DNA from: Callorhinus ursinus
Taxonomy: Eukaryota > Chordata > Mammalia > Carnivora > Otariidae
Reading direction: 5' to 3'
DNA length: 64,000 nt
Assembly (NCBI RefSeq): GCF_003265705.1
Contig: NW_020312827.1
Span: forward strand, 20,680,170-20,744,169
The position numbers and the translations under genes were made by a program. Positions 44,175 through 56,402 of this stretch are shown one piece after another. Numbering within the stretch: the stretch's first letter is position 1; each line of letters begins with the position of its first letter. The notes below the pieces were generated by a model. The model saw nothing but the letters and a program-made list of their open reading frames with translations, was not told the origin of the DNA and ran no database searches.

Positions 44175-44360
44175 GGGCGCCTGGGTGGCTCAGTTGGTTA
44201 AACGACTGCCTTTGGCTCAGGTCATGATCCTGGAGTCCTGGGATCGAGTCCTGCATCGGGCTCCCTGCTCGGCAGGGAGTCTGCGTCTCCCTCTGACCCT
44301 CTTCCCTCTCATGCTCTTCTGTCTCTCACTCTCTCTCTCTCTCTCAAAAAAAAAAAAAAA
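44175..44360 (+). mobile_element. can-SINE, plus strand
   Basis: The head GGGCGCCTGGGTGGCTCAG with the 'CTGACCCTCTTCCCTCTC' body and a pure poly(A) tail lacking the usual AATAAA repeats. Duplication TACAAATACTGTTCA (44160-44174) and TACAAATCCTGTTCA, one mismatch. Confidence 0.93.
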
Positions 44361-44524
44361 TACAAATCCTGTTCAAAGTGAATGATAAAATCATCCTCAT
44401 TTCTACACTTAGACCTATCCATATCTAAACAGCAAGTATATATAAAACATGATCTCCTGAATAAAATAAAGTGAGAATTTCCTCAATTGGAGACAAATCT
44501 GAAACTCAGTTTATTGGTCTCTAG

Positions 44525-44731
44525 ATCAGGTTTGTCAGCCTTGGCACTACTGTCATTTGTTAATTTTTTGTTGCAGAGAGTTGTTCTGTTCATTGTAGAA
44601 TGTTAACAGCCTCCCTGGCCTCTGCCCACTGAATGCCAGTAGTACTGCTCATTTCTGACAACCAAAAATGTCTCCATGCATTGCCAAATGTCCCTGGGGG
44701 GGCAAAACTACCCCTGATTGAGAACCATTAT
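44525..44731. repeat. MER20-like hAT relic
   Basis: GTCAGCCTTGGCACTACTGTCATTTG, CTGTTCATTGTAGAATGTTAACAGCCTCCCTGGCC, GACAACCAAAAATGTCTCCATGCATTGCCAAATGTCCCTGGGGGG and CCCTGATTGAGAACCAT follow the MER20 consensus as I recall it. Confidence 0.75.
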
Positions 44732-45224
44732 TCTAAGTATACTCTAGTTATATATAAATACTTGGGTCATAACTTGAACAATCTATTATTTTCTACTTCA
44801 TTTATCCTTGGGGAAAACTCTGTACCCCAACCGCATTTCAAGGGAGCCCAGGAGTGCAGTTTTCTTGTATTTATTCAGGAGCTAGATGTTTTGTGAAAGT
44901 AGAATTCTTCAAATTTCTAGCCTGGCAAACTGCCAGGAAATAGTAGATTTAATCACAAATTTATAGATCAAAAAATAGACTTGGAATATCCTTTGATAAG
45001 GTCATTTAGCAAATGGTAGAGACTTGAATGTAGGCCTTTTGTCTCCAGATGACATATACAATACTTACCAGTAAAAAGGAATTGTGACTAGACCTTTTGT
45101 GATAGCAGCAATGTAGTGTAGAGATTAAAACTTGGACCAGAGCTGGGACTAGGATGAGGCAAGCGAGGGGTCTGGGGTGTAGAATTTAAAGAACATTCAG
45201 TCTTCACTCTCAGCATCCAGGTTC

Positions 45225-45430
45225 CCTAACTGGGAACACTGGAGTCAGACTGCCTGGATTATTTCCCACTTTTGTCTGCTACCTGTTGGTGGTCTTGGAT
45301 AAATTACTTAACTGTTCTTCAGGTTTTTCTCTGTAAAAAGGAGATAATAACAATGCGTTACAGGATTTTGTAAAAATGAGTCTGTACGTGTAAAGTTACT
45401 CGCAAAGTGCACAGTAAGAATACAATACAG
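45225..45430 (-). repeat. MIR relic
   Basis: Reverse-complement order: GGAGTCAGACTGCCTGGATT, TGGATAAATTACTTAACTGTTC, CTGTAAAAAGGAGATAATAACAATGCG, TAAAGTTACTCGCAAAGTGCACAGTAAGAA. Confidence 0.8.
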
Positions 45431-46539
45431 GATTAATCTAGTTAATATGATCTATAGATGTACATTATAGCCATTTGGGGAACAGAAAATGAATTTTCTC
45501 CATGTCTAATTTCAGAGACCTGGCAAAGATTGATGAAACAGGATTGACAGAAATAATAGCTACTGTGTTGGAGGGAAAATAGTATTATAAAAATAGAGTT
45601 CTTCTATTTCCTAAGCAAAATAAATAAATATGTAACAATTCAGTATTCTTGATTGTTGTCAGTAGTATTAACATGATTACTGTTGCCAAAAACAGTATTG
45701 CATTGTTATTTTAAATAGCTGATATTTAAAAAACAGCGTATTTTGATAAATACAATTAAAATAAATTGGATTAAAACAAAACATTTAGCCGATTTGAACT
45801 TTATATTATTTGATATTATAAGTTTAATGCTAAGTATTTGTACAGTACTATATTTGTATTTTTCACGTTACCTAGGACAGTATTTGGTACTTAGTAAATG
45901 TGGCTTCTCAATAGACTACTCCAACACCCCTTTTTCCTCTGCTCCTTACCAAACCCCAGCAGTTGGAAATGTGTGGGGCCATGTTTGCTTGTCTTAATGA
46001 CTAGTGGGCACCTTTGGCATTTAGTCGGCTACAGCCAGGAATGTTGTTTTTTCTGTCCACTTCCTGTGGCACTACCCTATACAATGAAGAATTGTCCTGG
46101 CCAAAATGTCAGTAGCATCCTTACAGAGAAACATTATGCTAGAAAACAAGTTTGTTTTCCCTCTTCTTCTTTGAAATTACTAAATGTCTGATAAGTTCTT
46201 AGTCATTTTGTTAGCTCCTGAATAAGTCTCTGCCTTGAAGGAGTTCATACTTCAGTAGAGAAGGTAGACTTAGTGTGAAAAGTATGATAGAAATATTTCT
46301 AGGGTTTGGAGGCAGTGAGTGATTTCTCTTGAGGCTGTGTGACAGACGTTACCATTGTTTAGGGAATCGTGAGGGAAGACTGCTAGTCAGGGAATAGTTT
46401 ACTGAGATTTAGACATGAGCTATGTATGGTATATTCAGGGAACTGCAAGTACTTGGACACTGTTAGGAAAGTAGAATGCAAATTATAGTAGCAGAGAAGT
46501 AACATAATTCTGTATTAAGGAGCTTGATCTTTATGTGAG

Positions 46540-46894
46540 AAAGATTCTCTGGGGTGCTAGTTAAAATGCAGATTTTTGGACCTCTGCTCCAGAGAGTCTG
46601 ACCTGATTGAGGCACAGTCTGACATTTTCTTTTTAATTCAATAACATACACCAAAAAATAAAAAAAAATTAAATTGACTTTTAACAACCTACTAATGGGT
46701 TGCAATGTGCACTTTGAAAAGCATTGGTTTAGACTTTAATAGCGTGCATTAAAGTGACCTGGGTGGGTTATTAAAACAGATTTTTGGCTCCATCCCTAGA
46801 GTTGCTGAGTCAGTAGGTCTGGCGTGGGGCCTGAGAATTAGTATGCCTAACAAGTTCTCAGGTGATGCTGATGACCACATTTTGAGGACCACTG
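46540..46894 (-). repeat. MER5-type hAT relics, two adjacent copies
   Basis: The second copy (46722-46894) has AGTGACCTGGGTGGGTTATTAAAACAGATTT, CTGAGTCAGTAGGTCTGGCGTGGGGCC, CTAACAAGTTCTCAGGTGATGCTGATG and ends TTTGAGGACCACTG. The first copy (from 46540) shares CTGGGGTGCTAGTTAAAATGCAGATTTTTGG. Both are in reverse orientation to the MER5A consensus. Likely independent insertions or a tandem pair. Confidence 0.7.
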
Positions 46895-47160
46895 ATTTAG
46901 AGAGGATAGATTGGAAGAGCAAGTTTTCATTAGAATGTAGACCCTGTGAGGAGGAGGATTTTTGTCAGGTTTGTTCACTGTCTGTTCTCAGTGCCTCTAG
47001 TAGTGTCTAGTACATAGATCTCAGGAATTATTTGCAGAATTTATGACTTGATGTGGGGAGCTCAGTGGGCTTAGTCATTACACTTTATGGTAGTACTTGT
47101 GGGAGGAAAGGACTTGAACCAGGGCCATACCAGTAAGGATAGATTGGAACAGTGCTTTGC

Positions 47161-47265
47161 CCTGCTCAGTGGGAAGCCTGCTTCTCCCTCTCCCTCTCCC
47201 CCTGTTTGTGTTCCCTCTCTCGCTGTCTCTCTCTCTGTCAAATAAATAAATAAAATCTTAAAAAA
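47161..47265 (+). mobile_element. 5'-truncated can-SINE
   Basis: Starts within the body at CCTGCTCAGTGGGAAGCCTGC and runs to AATAAATAAATAAAATC. The tRNA-like head with its A and B boxes is missing. Confidence 0.9.
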
Positions 47266-47640
47266 TTTTTTTAAAAATCATGGTTTAAACAACTGTATCC
47301 AATGGTACCTTGATTTTTGGCTTACCAGAGGCTAGGTTTTGTTTTGTTTTAGAACAGACAAAAGAAGTGTAGAAGTTTTGGGTAAATGCAGACTGTTTGG
47401 GAGCCTTTGTATATAATATGTTAGTTGGAATGTATTTTATTCAGTGTGTAAGTTTCCGTTTTGTCCTATGTGCTATGCTAGATGCCCACTCTACAGAGAT
47501 GAACCAGATACAACTTGAGCTCTTGGAAAATAATTGTTACCTTAGGAGGAACTCTAGCTGTTTTTAATTTGAGATTTTTCAGAGACTTAGATTTCTTAGC
47601 TGGAAGTGATTTTAGAAGTAATTCAATTTGTCCTCTTTTT

Positions 47641-47847
47641 GTTTTTTATTTTTTTAAAGACTTTATTTATTTATTTATTTGACAGAGAGAGACACAGCGA
47701 GAGAGGGGACACAAGCAGGGGCAGAGGGAGAGGGAGAACTGGACTCCCCGCTGAGCAAGGAGCCCGATGTGGGACTCGATCCCAGGACCCTGGGATCATG
47801 ACCTAAGCCGAAGGCAGACGCTTAACGACCGAGCCACCCAGGCACCC
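47641..47847 (-). mobile_element. can-SINE, minus strand
   Basis: The tail TTTTTAAAGACTTTATTTATTTATTTATTTGACAG comes first; the head GAGCCACCCAGGCACCC ends at 47847. Duplication TGTCCTCTTTTT (47629-47640 and 47848-47859). Confidence 0.93.
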
Positions 47848-47984
47848 TGTCCTCTTTTTAGATAAAGAGGAAAATGCCCAAGAAAGATACATAATTTGTT
47901 CACAAAGCTGAATAGTGGCCAAACCAGGACTGTGTTTCTTACTTCTGGTGTAATGCTCTATTACACTATTAATAGCACCACAAC

Positions 47985-48135
47985 CGTAATAATGAAAACT
48001 AACATTTATTGTTCCCTGAGTTTATGCTAGATTCTGATAAACGTTTTGCACAAATATGTTACTGAGTCCTTACAACAACCCGTGAGAGAGAGATTGTTAC
48101 TATCTCTATAAGAACAGGCTTCAGGCAAATCTAAA
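47985..48135 (+). repeat. MIR relic
   Basis: AACATTTATTGTTCCCTGAGTTTATGCTAGATTCTGATAAACG, then GTTACTGAGTCCTTACAACAACCCGTGAGAGAGAG, in MIR order. Confidence 0.65.
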
Positions 48136-48431
48136 TACTGAGCTTGCTAAGGGGAATGGTTGCTTTGGGAGATTGACCTTTAGTTTACTTTTTTAGCAAG
48201 CCATTAGCGATATGCTGGAAATGTTATTAGCATGTAGCTACAAATATAGAATTTCTAGAACAGTTGGAAGTGTTGGAAGATGATAAAAATCATTGTGAGT
48301 ATGGTAAAAGGACCTTTTTGAAGGATCTCATAGAAGTCTCAGGTGTGTTAGGCAGTATTCCACGAGCATATCCTAGGGGAAAAAACAGTGTGTGTAGGTG
48401 CTAGGTGCTTGTGTACAAAATGACTGAATTA

Positions 48432-48587
48432 TTATTTTTAAAATATTTATTTGAGAGAGAGAGAGACAGTACATGTGTGCTCAAGAGTGGGGGTGGGGAG
48501 GGGGGCAGGAGGGGCAAACAGACTGCAGAGCTTAAAGCCAAAATCAAGAGTTGGACGCTTAACTGACTGAGCCACCCAGGTGCCCCC
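48432..48587 (-). mobile_element. Short can-SINE, minus strand
   Basis: Tail TTTTTAAAATATTTATTTGAGAGAG, head GAGCCACCCAGGTGCCCCC. The middle AATCAAGAGTTGGACGCTTAAC marks the older subtype. Duplication AAAATGACTGAATTA (48417-48431) and AAAATAACTGAATTA (48588-48602). Confidence 0.9.
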
Positions 48588-49073
48588 AAAATAACTGAAT
48601 TACATTTCATTTGTATATTTTAAAAAATAGTTTGTTTCTTTCTTGGGCAATTTATTTTAAGGGTTGAGGTTCTCCAGATTGAACACTAAGTCTGGTAGAG
48701 AGGAAATGTGTTAGGGAAAAGTATGAAATAGTCATAAATATTTTATCTTCTGTCTTTTGCCTGTGTCTCATTTTTTTTCTCCATCGTAATAGCTGTCCTA
48801 GGGTGAGAGGAGAAACTAGAGAAGTGGCAGAGCAGAAAAGGATTGTTATTCCTTGTGATGATGGAAGATAGGGGAAATTTCAAAAGGTGTGGAGGGTTGA
48901 GAGTGCCTCTAAAAGCATTAGGTATTGCTGTTTCTTTTTTCTTGTGTAGGATCAGACAGATGGAAAGTTAGGCTTTTCTAACCTCAGAATTGCCTCTGTA
49001 ATGTTTCTCAATGTTCAGATCAAGAAAGGATGAATTTATGTTTTACATGTATAATTTAAAAATTAGATATTTC

Positions 49074-49280
49074 GGGGCACCTGGGTGGCTCAGTTGGTTA
49101 AGCGACTGCCTTCGGCTCAGGTCATGATCCTGGAGTCCCGGGATCAAGTCCCGCATCGGGCTCCCCGCTCAGCGGGGAGTCTGCTTCTCCCTCTGACCCT
49201 CTCCCCTCTCATGCTCTATCTCATTCTCTCTCTCAGATAAATAAATAAAATCTTTAAAAAAAAAAATAAAATAAAAAAAT
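49074..49280 (+). mobile_element. can-SINE, plus strand
   Basis: The head GGGGCACCTGGGTGGCTCAG leads to a tail AAAATCTTTAAAAAAAAAAA followed by TAAAA-type repeats. Perfect duplication AAAAATTAGATATTTC before (49058-49073) and after the element. It inserted about 400 bases before exon 3. Confidence 0.93.
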
Positions 49281-49680
49281 AAAAATTAGATATTTCATTA
49301 AAGGGAGACTTCCATGAAAATAGTTAAGAATTGATTTGATGTTAAAAAAGGATAATCTTTGATTATTAAAAAATTGCTTATATGAAATTCTGCCTGGAAT
49401 TACTAAGGAATTACTGAAGAAAGTTTGAAGATATAAAAAGAAACAAAATTCTTCATTACTCTAAAATAGCAAAAAATAAATTTGATACTTTAAAAGTTAA
49501 TTTTCATTATTGTATATACTTGGGTAAGAATTAGAGGTTTATTTTATTAGAGATTGGTTTTATCAGTTTTGAAAATGAAAGAATTTTATAAACAGACTAG
49601 TAAAATATGGTTTGTCCATATGTTCAGAGTTATCTTCACTAACATTCACTTAGAATCTTCCTTACTTTTCTTTGCCTTAG

Positions 49681-49885
49681 TTGTGGGAGAATAAACTAAT
49701 GCAGTCTAGGGCAGTAGATGGATTTCATTCGGAAGAACAGCAGCTTTTATTGCAAGTTCAGCAGCAGCATCAACCCCAGCAACAGCAACATCACCACCAC
49801 CACCACCATCAGCAAACTCAGCCACAGCAGACGGTACCTCAGCAAGCGCAGACCCAGCAGGTCCTTATTCCTGCATCACAGCAAG
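49681..49885 (+). CDS. GTF2A1: GTF2A1 exon 3, Gln/His-rich spacer
   Basis: Acceptor TCTTTGCCTTAG|TTG, donor CAAG|GTGAGA, ending phase 1. It encodes 68 codons: L-W-E-N-K-L-M-Q-S-R (end of the helical region), then a Gln-rich stretch, seven consecutive His (49789-49809) and another Gln-rich stretch to I-P-A-S-Q-Q. The His run is encoded CAT-CAC-CAC-CAC-CAC-CAC-CAT. This linker separates the gamma-binding helices from the rest and is poorly structured in the family. Confidence 0.97.
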
Positions 49886-51365
49886 GTGAGACTGGATGTA
49901 TTTTTCTGCTTACAACTTGGAAATGAAATTTGTCATTTTCCAAAGAAGAGAAATACTGTAGGTTTTCCCTTTCTATTGACTCTGTGTATTTACGTACAAA
50001 TTTTGTATAAAACGTGGATTCTATATTGTAGTAATGATAAACAAGTAGTTAACTAATTGAGAGCCTAAGATGATATAAGTGTATTACTATTTTCTTTTGA
50101 GAAGGCTACATAATGGTGGATTTCCTAAAATACATCAGACCTATAAAGATTTATTACTAAGGGTTTCGTTATTTTATATGGTAAAATCGTTACCTACTTT
50201 CTTTATGAAATTGATTTCTTCAGACATTTAAGTTTGGTTTTTATAAATATATCTTAAACTGGGGGAGTTTTGTAAGTGTGGCAGTCTGAAATTTCAATTC
50301 CCTAATACTTTAAGTGTAAACTGACTGAATTAGATTTCTTTTAAGTGAAGAGTATGTATATATAGCATATCTTAATTTATTTACTTAGTTTAGAGGTAAG
50401 AAAAACCGAAGTATTTATAGAGTGTGTCCATAGTGCTTTGTACTGTGCAAGTAAATTTATAGATTTGTTTCACTGAAGCTTTATAAAAGGCTTTCATTTC
50501 TTCCAACATTTCAGTGCTAAGGAAAATTTGGGCCCTGAGAAGGCTTGGAAGTTTGGTCTGTTACATGTAATAAGTATTTTCTGTCTTGAGACATATGTAT
50601 TCAGTTATGAAACTTCCCTAGCATTTGAGTTTTGTAAATCTTGTTACTGGAGAGGAGAATGAAGATAAATGACAAGTTTTATTTTAAGGTAACGGTTTAG
50701 TTACCCATTTGCCTCATTTGAGAGTATCTTGAGAATATATAAGACTTAAAATTGACAGTGATATATAGTAAGTAATGCATGGTAGAAATGTCTGTTTGGA
50801 TTTTTTTTACTGTTTATACCAAATAAGACTTTTAATATTTGGTTTTATTCTATACCTGCATCAAATAATTTTATCCTTTTGATCTGTTTTGATGACTGTT
50901 CCTCCTATTGCCTTCAGGCCTGGCACTAGGATTTTAGGTCATCATAAATTAAAATTTGATTTTCTTCACTCAGAGAATATTAGGATAATGGGATTATCTG
51001 TTTATTCTCTGAAATTTGCGGAATCAAACACTTAACTCCTTTTATACTTACGTAACATTGCCATTCTTTCTTTCTTTCATTTTTTTTTAACATTGCTATT
51101 ATTTCTGATTTATATTTTTTAAAAAGTTGGTGGAAGTAACTTAAGATTTTGGCAACGGTCAAATGGGAGAAGAGGGCTATGTAGATTAAAGACAACTAGT
51201 TAAATGGTTTTTTGGGGCTCATTCTTAATGGGTTACTAACTCATTTAATGATAGTAGTGTATCAGCAAAACAATATTGAGTTAGCAAGACAATTAAGTTG
51301 TGTTTGAAAATTTCCAGTTTAAGAATGCACAGAGCTGTGTGTATGTGTGTATACATATATATATG

Positions 51366-51414
<49 letters not shown>

Positions 51415-51690
51415 TAGGTATCTCACTACTTCATGTTACCAAATTCCTTTATATCCTTAGGTGTTGTTATTCAAATCTTTTTTTTTAATTGATGTTTTCC
51501 AGTATAAGATGGGTATATCATAGCTGTTATTTGCTGTAGAAATTGGTAACAGTCTGAGGTATCAAACAGGTGAATGCATTTGAATGCAGAAAACAGGAAA
51601 AAAGTTTTCAGCATTGTATAGTATTCTTAGGATTATGAAACAGCCTCATGGTTCCTTGTTTGCACTTGTACTCTTTTTTTTTTTTAATAG
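49886..51690 (+). other. GTF2A1: GTF2A1 intron 3
   Basis: 1.8 kb from GTGAGA to TTTTTTTTTAATAG. AT-rich, with no SINE. A TG/TA dinucleotide tract lies at 51336-51415. No other feature recognised. Confidence 0.9.
51336..51415. repeat. (TG)n/(TA)n microsatellite
   Basis: Mixed TGTG and TATA dinucleotide tracts ending in GTATGTATGTAT. Likely variable in length. Confidence 0.9.
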
Positions 51691-51755
51691 CTGCTGCACC
51701 ACAAGTTATAGTTCCTGATTCTAAGCTGATACAACATATGAATGCATCAAACATG
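51691..51755 (+). CDS. GTF2A1: GTF2A1 exon 4
   Basis: Acceptor TTTTTAATAG|CT, donor ATG|GTAAGA. Two bases complete Ala113, then 21 codons A-A-P-Q-V-I-V-P-D-S-K-L-I-Q-H and M-N-A-S-N-M. It ends phase 0. Human, as I recall, has Thr at residue 114 where this has Ala. Confidence 0.96.
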
Positions 51756-52664
51756 GTAAGACTCAGAACATAGCATTTTGGCTCTACTTATTCTAACTCA
51801 AAATTGTGATTATGCCCAGGTATGTTGTGTGTTAACAACCTGAAGTTTATTCAAAACTTGAACAAAATGGCTGTTTTATTTGGTTTCCTAATTATTGGAT
51901 TTAGCAGCAGATCTAAAGTTTAACTTGATATTTAGACAGAGAGATTCATAAAATTATGCAGTTTTCTGTTGAAAATACCAAATGAAGGATGCTTTGTGAG
52001 AGCTATTTCATCCCAAGCTATTTTTGGAAAATGGGTTTAGGGGACCTGCCAAACATAATGTGCCAATTATAGTTGTTTCAGAAGACCCATTAATTACTAG
52101 AGGTCAGGAATGCTAAGAATTATAAACTTTAAAAATGAAAATGAACTGTTCGGATAGTTCAGGGTAACTGTTCTTAAGACCAAACCTTTAAAAATTTTTG
52201 CTCTGATTTAACCATAGCATAGCTTAATAAGATTTATTACAATGTGTATATTATTACTTTAAAATACATTTTAACCAGTTGAGTTTATTATGCATTAGTC
52301 TTTTGGTATTTCTAAGGGATATTCACTGAACATTTAAGTCCTCAAATTTTCAAATTTCATTTAGGGCATGTAGTATTTTCCATCAAATATAGTACCATAT
52401 AACTAAAATTAGAAAAATTACTTCAGATTCTTAGAGAATCTTTACCTATATACTTAAAGTTTTTTAAATTAGAATAATTATTCCAGCACTTTCTCATAAA
52501 TGGCTTCTCTTTGTTTACAATAAATAGACTGTTAGTGGAGTCTCACCTCTGACATTCTTAAATACATTCAAATCTTTCATTTAAAGGCAAGAGTCACTTT
52601 TTATAAAAATCTCTTACTGCTAGCAATGAGATTTTTTCCAGATCTTTTTTTTAATGAAAAAGCA

Positions 52665-52862
52665 AAAATATATATTTTTCAAAGATTTATTTATTTTAGA
52701 GAGAGAGGGGTGGGGGCGGCGTGGAGAGGGAAAGAGAATCTTTAGCAGACTCCACACAGAACGGCAGAGCCTGATTCAGGGCTTGCTCTCACAATTCTGA
52801 GATCATGACCTGAGCCAAAACCAAGAGTTGAACACTTAACCGACTGTGCCACCCAGGTGCCC
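52665..52862 (-). mobile_element. can-SINE, minus strand
   Basis: Tail TTTTTCAAAGATTTATTTATTTTAGAGAG, head GTGCCACCCAGGTGCCC. Duplicated TGAAAAAGCA flanks it (52655-52664 and from 52863). Diverged, older subtype. Confidence 0.88.
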
Positions 52863-53330
52863 TGAAAAAGCAGTATTTTAAAAAATCACTTCTGTTTGGT
52901 GAGTAATGAGTAGTTTAACCTCAAAGCTCATCTGTGATTGATAAGCCAGATAGGAAACAGGGCTTACGTACTAGACAAATGACTCCTTTTTTAAATATAC
53001 CAGCCTTACAAATTTATAGCTTTACAGAATTACAAATTTCTACATGATAGTAGAAATTACAGTTTTTAAATTCACAAAAGAATCAAGGATATCTATTTGT
53101 CCTTGTAGTTCAGATTGCTGGAATCAGTTCTTCATAAAAATCACAAAATTCCAGCCTATCATGGAATCACAAGAATTCTTATCATTCAGAAAATTCCATT
53201 TCAAGTCTAAGGCCCCAAATTTCTTAACCTCCATTCTTAAAAATGAAAGTCTCACTGTAGGATCTATATTGCAGTTTATGCTATTGAGACTGTTTCCTAG
53301 GGAATAACTTGTGTCCTTTTGTTTTTTAAG

Positions 53331-53527
53331 ATTTATTTATTCATCTAACAGAGAAGGAAAGAGAGCATGCGCACACACAACACAGGTGGAGGGACAGAGG
53401 GAGGGGGAGCAGGCTCCCTGCTGACTACAAAGGCAGACACAGGGCTTGATCCCAGGACCCTGAGATCATGACCTGAGCCGAAATCAAGAATCGGCCATTT
53501 AAACCACCAAGCCACCCAGGCGCTCTG
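53331..53527 (-). mobile_element. can-SINE, minus strand
   Basis: Tail GTTTTTTAAGATTTATTTATTCATC, head AAGCCACCCAGGCGCTC. Flanks ACTTGTGTCCTTTT (53317-53330) and ACTTTTGTCCTTTT (53528-53541), one mismatch. Confidence 0.9.
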
Positions 53528-53908
53528 ACTTTTGTCCTTTTAAAACAGAAAATTTTGTAGAATGACTTGCAGTAGGCCCATCTGATTTCTAAGAATTTTA
53601 AGTGTTTGAAAGAAAATTTTGAATTAAAATAGTGTTTAAAGAGACTGGGGCAAAATTAGTGGTCCTTCTCTTACTTGTTATGTCTCCTTGATTTTGAAGA
53701 GCATGTATTTAAACAGATCATAGATCAGAAACATCTATCAATAAAAGGTGTTGGCATTTATGTGTATTTTAGTATTTTAGTTGATGTTTTCAGTGTTTGC
53801 TCCATGTATTTTATATGTTCTGAAGTATAGTCACTGTAGGTTCTTTACAAATAAAAGTTTTTTGGTTTTGTTTGTTTGAATTATTATTCCCGAGTCGAAG
53901 ATACCCAT

Positions 53909-53933
53909 TTGATTGATTGATTGATTGATTGAT
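53909..53933. repeat. (TGAT)n microsatellite
   Basis: Six GATT/TGAT units at the tail side of the minus-strand L1 fragment. It probably grew from the L1 tail. Confidence 0.85.
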
Positions 53934-53934
53934 T

Positions 53935-54345
53935 TCCATTTTCTTTTTTTTAATTTAAATTTTAGTTGGTTAACATACAGTGCTATATTGGTTTCTGGAG
54001 TAGAATTCAGTGATTCATCATTTACATACAATACCCATTGCTCATCATAACAGTTGCCCTCCTTAATACCCATTCCCCTTCAGCTCATTCCCTGTTCACC
54101 TCCCTCCATCAACCCTCAGTTTGTTCTCTTTTGTTAAGAGTCTCTTATGGCTTGTTTTTCCTCCCTCCTCTTTTTCTTTTCCCCCTTCCCATATGTTCAT
54201 CCGTTTTCTTTTTTAAATTCCACATATGAGTGAGATCACACAGTATTTGTCTTTCTCTGACTGACTTATTTCACTTAATGTAATACACTTTAGCTCCATC
54301 CATGTCATTGCAGATGGCAAGATTTTATTCCAGTTTTGATTTTTT
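53935..54345 (-). mobile_element. L1 3' UTR fragment (carnivore L1)
   Basis: The plus strand shows the reverse complement of an L1 3' end: TTTAATTTAAATTTTAGTTGGTTAACATACAGTG, CAGTGATTCATCATTTACATACAATACCCATTGCTCATC, AACCCTCAGTTTGTTCTC, AGAGTCTCTTATGGCTTG, CTTTCTCTGACTGACTTATTTCACTTAATG. It is 5'-truncated; no ORF2 is left. Confidence 0.85.
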
Positions 54346-55655
54346 TAAAAGTTAGGCATGCTTTGGAAATGAACATTGAAAAGTTATGTACTTTAATAAG
54401 AATGTAGGATAGTGATAATATATTAGGGAGAAAGCTGTTTCAGGGAACCTACAAAACAGGACCTTATATCAAACCAGTTTTGCAGGTTCTCTTTTGAAAT
54501 AATTGCTCTAATGCATTATTCATTTTAAGGCTGTTTCATAAAATACAAGAAGAAATTTTCAGTAGACATTGATAAAAGATGGTTTGTGTATGGTATGTCA
54601 CTCAACAGATATTTATTGATAGCATCTTGAATGTGCAGAGGTGTGCAGGTGATTATTTTGTCATGTATGCTGTGTAGAAACTACAGTTGTCATTTTGCCA
54701 GTAGAGGGAGATCTATTAATCTTATAAAATCTGAATATTAATATTTCTGAATAGAATTTCTCAGTAGTAAGTGGTTGTTAATGTGTTCCTTAGACTTAAA
54801 TTACCTTTCATTTGTCTGTACAGACAAGATTTATTTAAAAATGAGAAGAACCTGGTGGGGCTATAGCTGGATTCTGGGGACATAGTGGGAATTTGAGGCT
54901 TTAGATGTAGAAACTAGTTAGGTCTATCAAATGGCAACAAGAAGCACATTTTCTTAGAACACTGTATGTGGAGTCTAGACTAGATAGTAGTGTCATGAAC
55001 CTACTTGCGTATAATTTTCCAAGAATTGTTGACTTCTCTGGCATTAGCATCTTCAGAGCACAGTTAAATTTATTTCTCAGAGCTTACCAAATAGAGGTGT
55101 TTCTAAAAATGTATGTGTTAGATTGGTATATGAAGACTTGGTACCTTTCAAAAGATTGAAGGATGAGGGAGAAAAATTACCTCTATATATAGTTACAGTG
55201 AGATGCATGGAACTACTTTGAGTATAGAATTAAAAAAAACAGTAAAAATGTGGTGTAATTCTTTTGGAGGAAAGGGGGGAGAAGTCTCCAGAAGCAGTAA
55301 ATGAAAAATTTATCCTGGATTTAAAGAGATTCAGAGTACACCCATGTATTTTTTTTTTTTGACTTAAATGTCAGATACTATCTCCATTTTAAAATGTAGA
55401 AATTAAAGTTGGTGACTTTTAAGATTTTTAGATGTTTTTTGTGTTAATAAAACTATTATTAATGTATGTTTCACCTACATATAGTGCCAATATTGTCATC
55501 TTAGGGCATCGTAGAATTGCTAGCTCTACAAGCTCAGCCTTCTGATACAAGGTTTTCCTTAAAGCCCTGTTGATTCTGGTATAAATTAAAAATATTAAGA
55601 ATTCTAAAATGAAGATACTTACAGTATATACTGTTAATATACTTAAAGTATATTA

Positions 55656-55964
55656 CAGTTGACCTTGAACAATTTGGGTTTGAACTGTATGGGTCCATTT
55701 ATATGCAGATTTTTTGATATAAATATGGTTATTTTCGATAAATAAGGTATATATTTTCTTTCCTCTAGCTTACTTTATTGTAGAATACAATAGATAATAT
55801 ATATATCATACAAAATAGGTGTTAATTGACCATTTATGTTACTGGTAAGGCTTCTGGTCAACAGTAGGCTATTTAGTTTTTGGGAAGTCAAAAGTTTATA
55901 TGTGGATTTTCACTTGTGTGAAGAGTTGGTGCCCTTAGCCCCTGCATTGCTTAAGGGTCAACTG
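55656..55964. mobile_element. Tigger/Mariner-type non-autonomous element
   Basis: Ends CAGTTGACCTTGAACAA and TTGCTTAAGGGTCAACTG are inverted repeats. The dinucleotide TA flanks both ends (55654-55655 and 55965-55966), as expected for Tc1/mariner insertion. Internally GGTTTGAACTGTATGGGTCCATTTATATGCAGATTTTTTGAT and the mirrored TATATGTGGATTTTCACTTGTGTG match a common Tigger-derived MITE. No transposase remains. Confidence 0.8.
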
Positions 55965-56326
55965 TAATTGACAACAGGGAATTGGGAGTGAGGATATAGA
56001 GTAGGAAAAGAAATAATGGAATGGATATTTTATAATTGTATGGCAGTGTCAGTATGTATGTGTGAGGTTTCCTTAGAGCGCATTCTCCAGGGAAAAAAAC
56101 ACCCCAATTATATTATTCTACTTCATTGAAGTACTTAAGTAAGGCATTTAGGCTAGATGATCTTCATTGTATCATTTTATAAAATGGGATTTAGTCTTGT
56201 TAAAACTTTTCATTTTGGTATATACTAAACGATAAACTTCAAATACTATGAAAATGTGCCAGAGATAAATTGAGGTACCGTTATGCACATATGTGGTTTT
56301 GATTGTTTTTCCTTTGTTTTTTTCAG

Positions 56327-56402
56327 AGTGCTGCTGCTACAGCTGCTACCTTGGCACTCCCTGCAGGTGTGACACCTGTTCAGCAGATATTAACAAATTC
56401 AG
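56327..56402 (+). CDS. GTF2A1: GTF2A1 exon 5
   Basis: Acceptor TTTTTTTCAG|AGT, donor TCAG|GTAATG. 25 codons, S-A-A-A-T-A-A-T-L-A-L-P-A-G-V then T-P-V-Q-Q-I-L-T-N-S, plus one base of Gly160. The Ala-rich start continues the flexible linker. Confidence 0.97.

Larger units (their letters stand above)
40686..49680 (+). other. GTF2A1: GTF2A1 intron 2
   Basis: 9.0 kb, the longest complete intron in the window. It holds a complete hAT-type element (41370), six SINEs (43286 to 49074), MER20-like and MER5-like DNA transposons and MIR/L2 relics. No extra exon was recognised. Confidence 0.9.
51756..56326 (+). other. GTF2A1: GTF2A1 intron 4
   Basis: 4.6 kb. It contains two minus-strand SINEs (52665, 53331), an L1 3' fragment (53935) and a Tigger-type element (55656). 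No exon recognised between. Confidence 0.9.

Noticed and set aside
53909..53933. Regularly spaced short repeats that might suggest a CRISPR-like array
   Set aside because: They are TGAT tetranucleotides without spacers, at an L1 tail. No repeat-spacer structure exists anywhere in the window.
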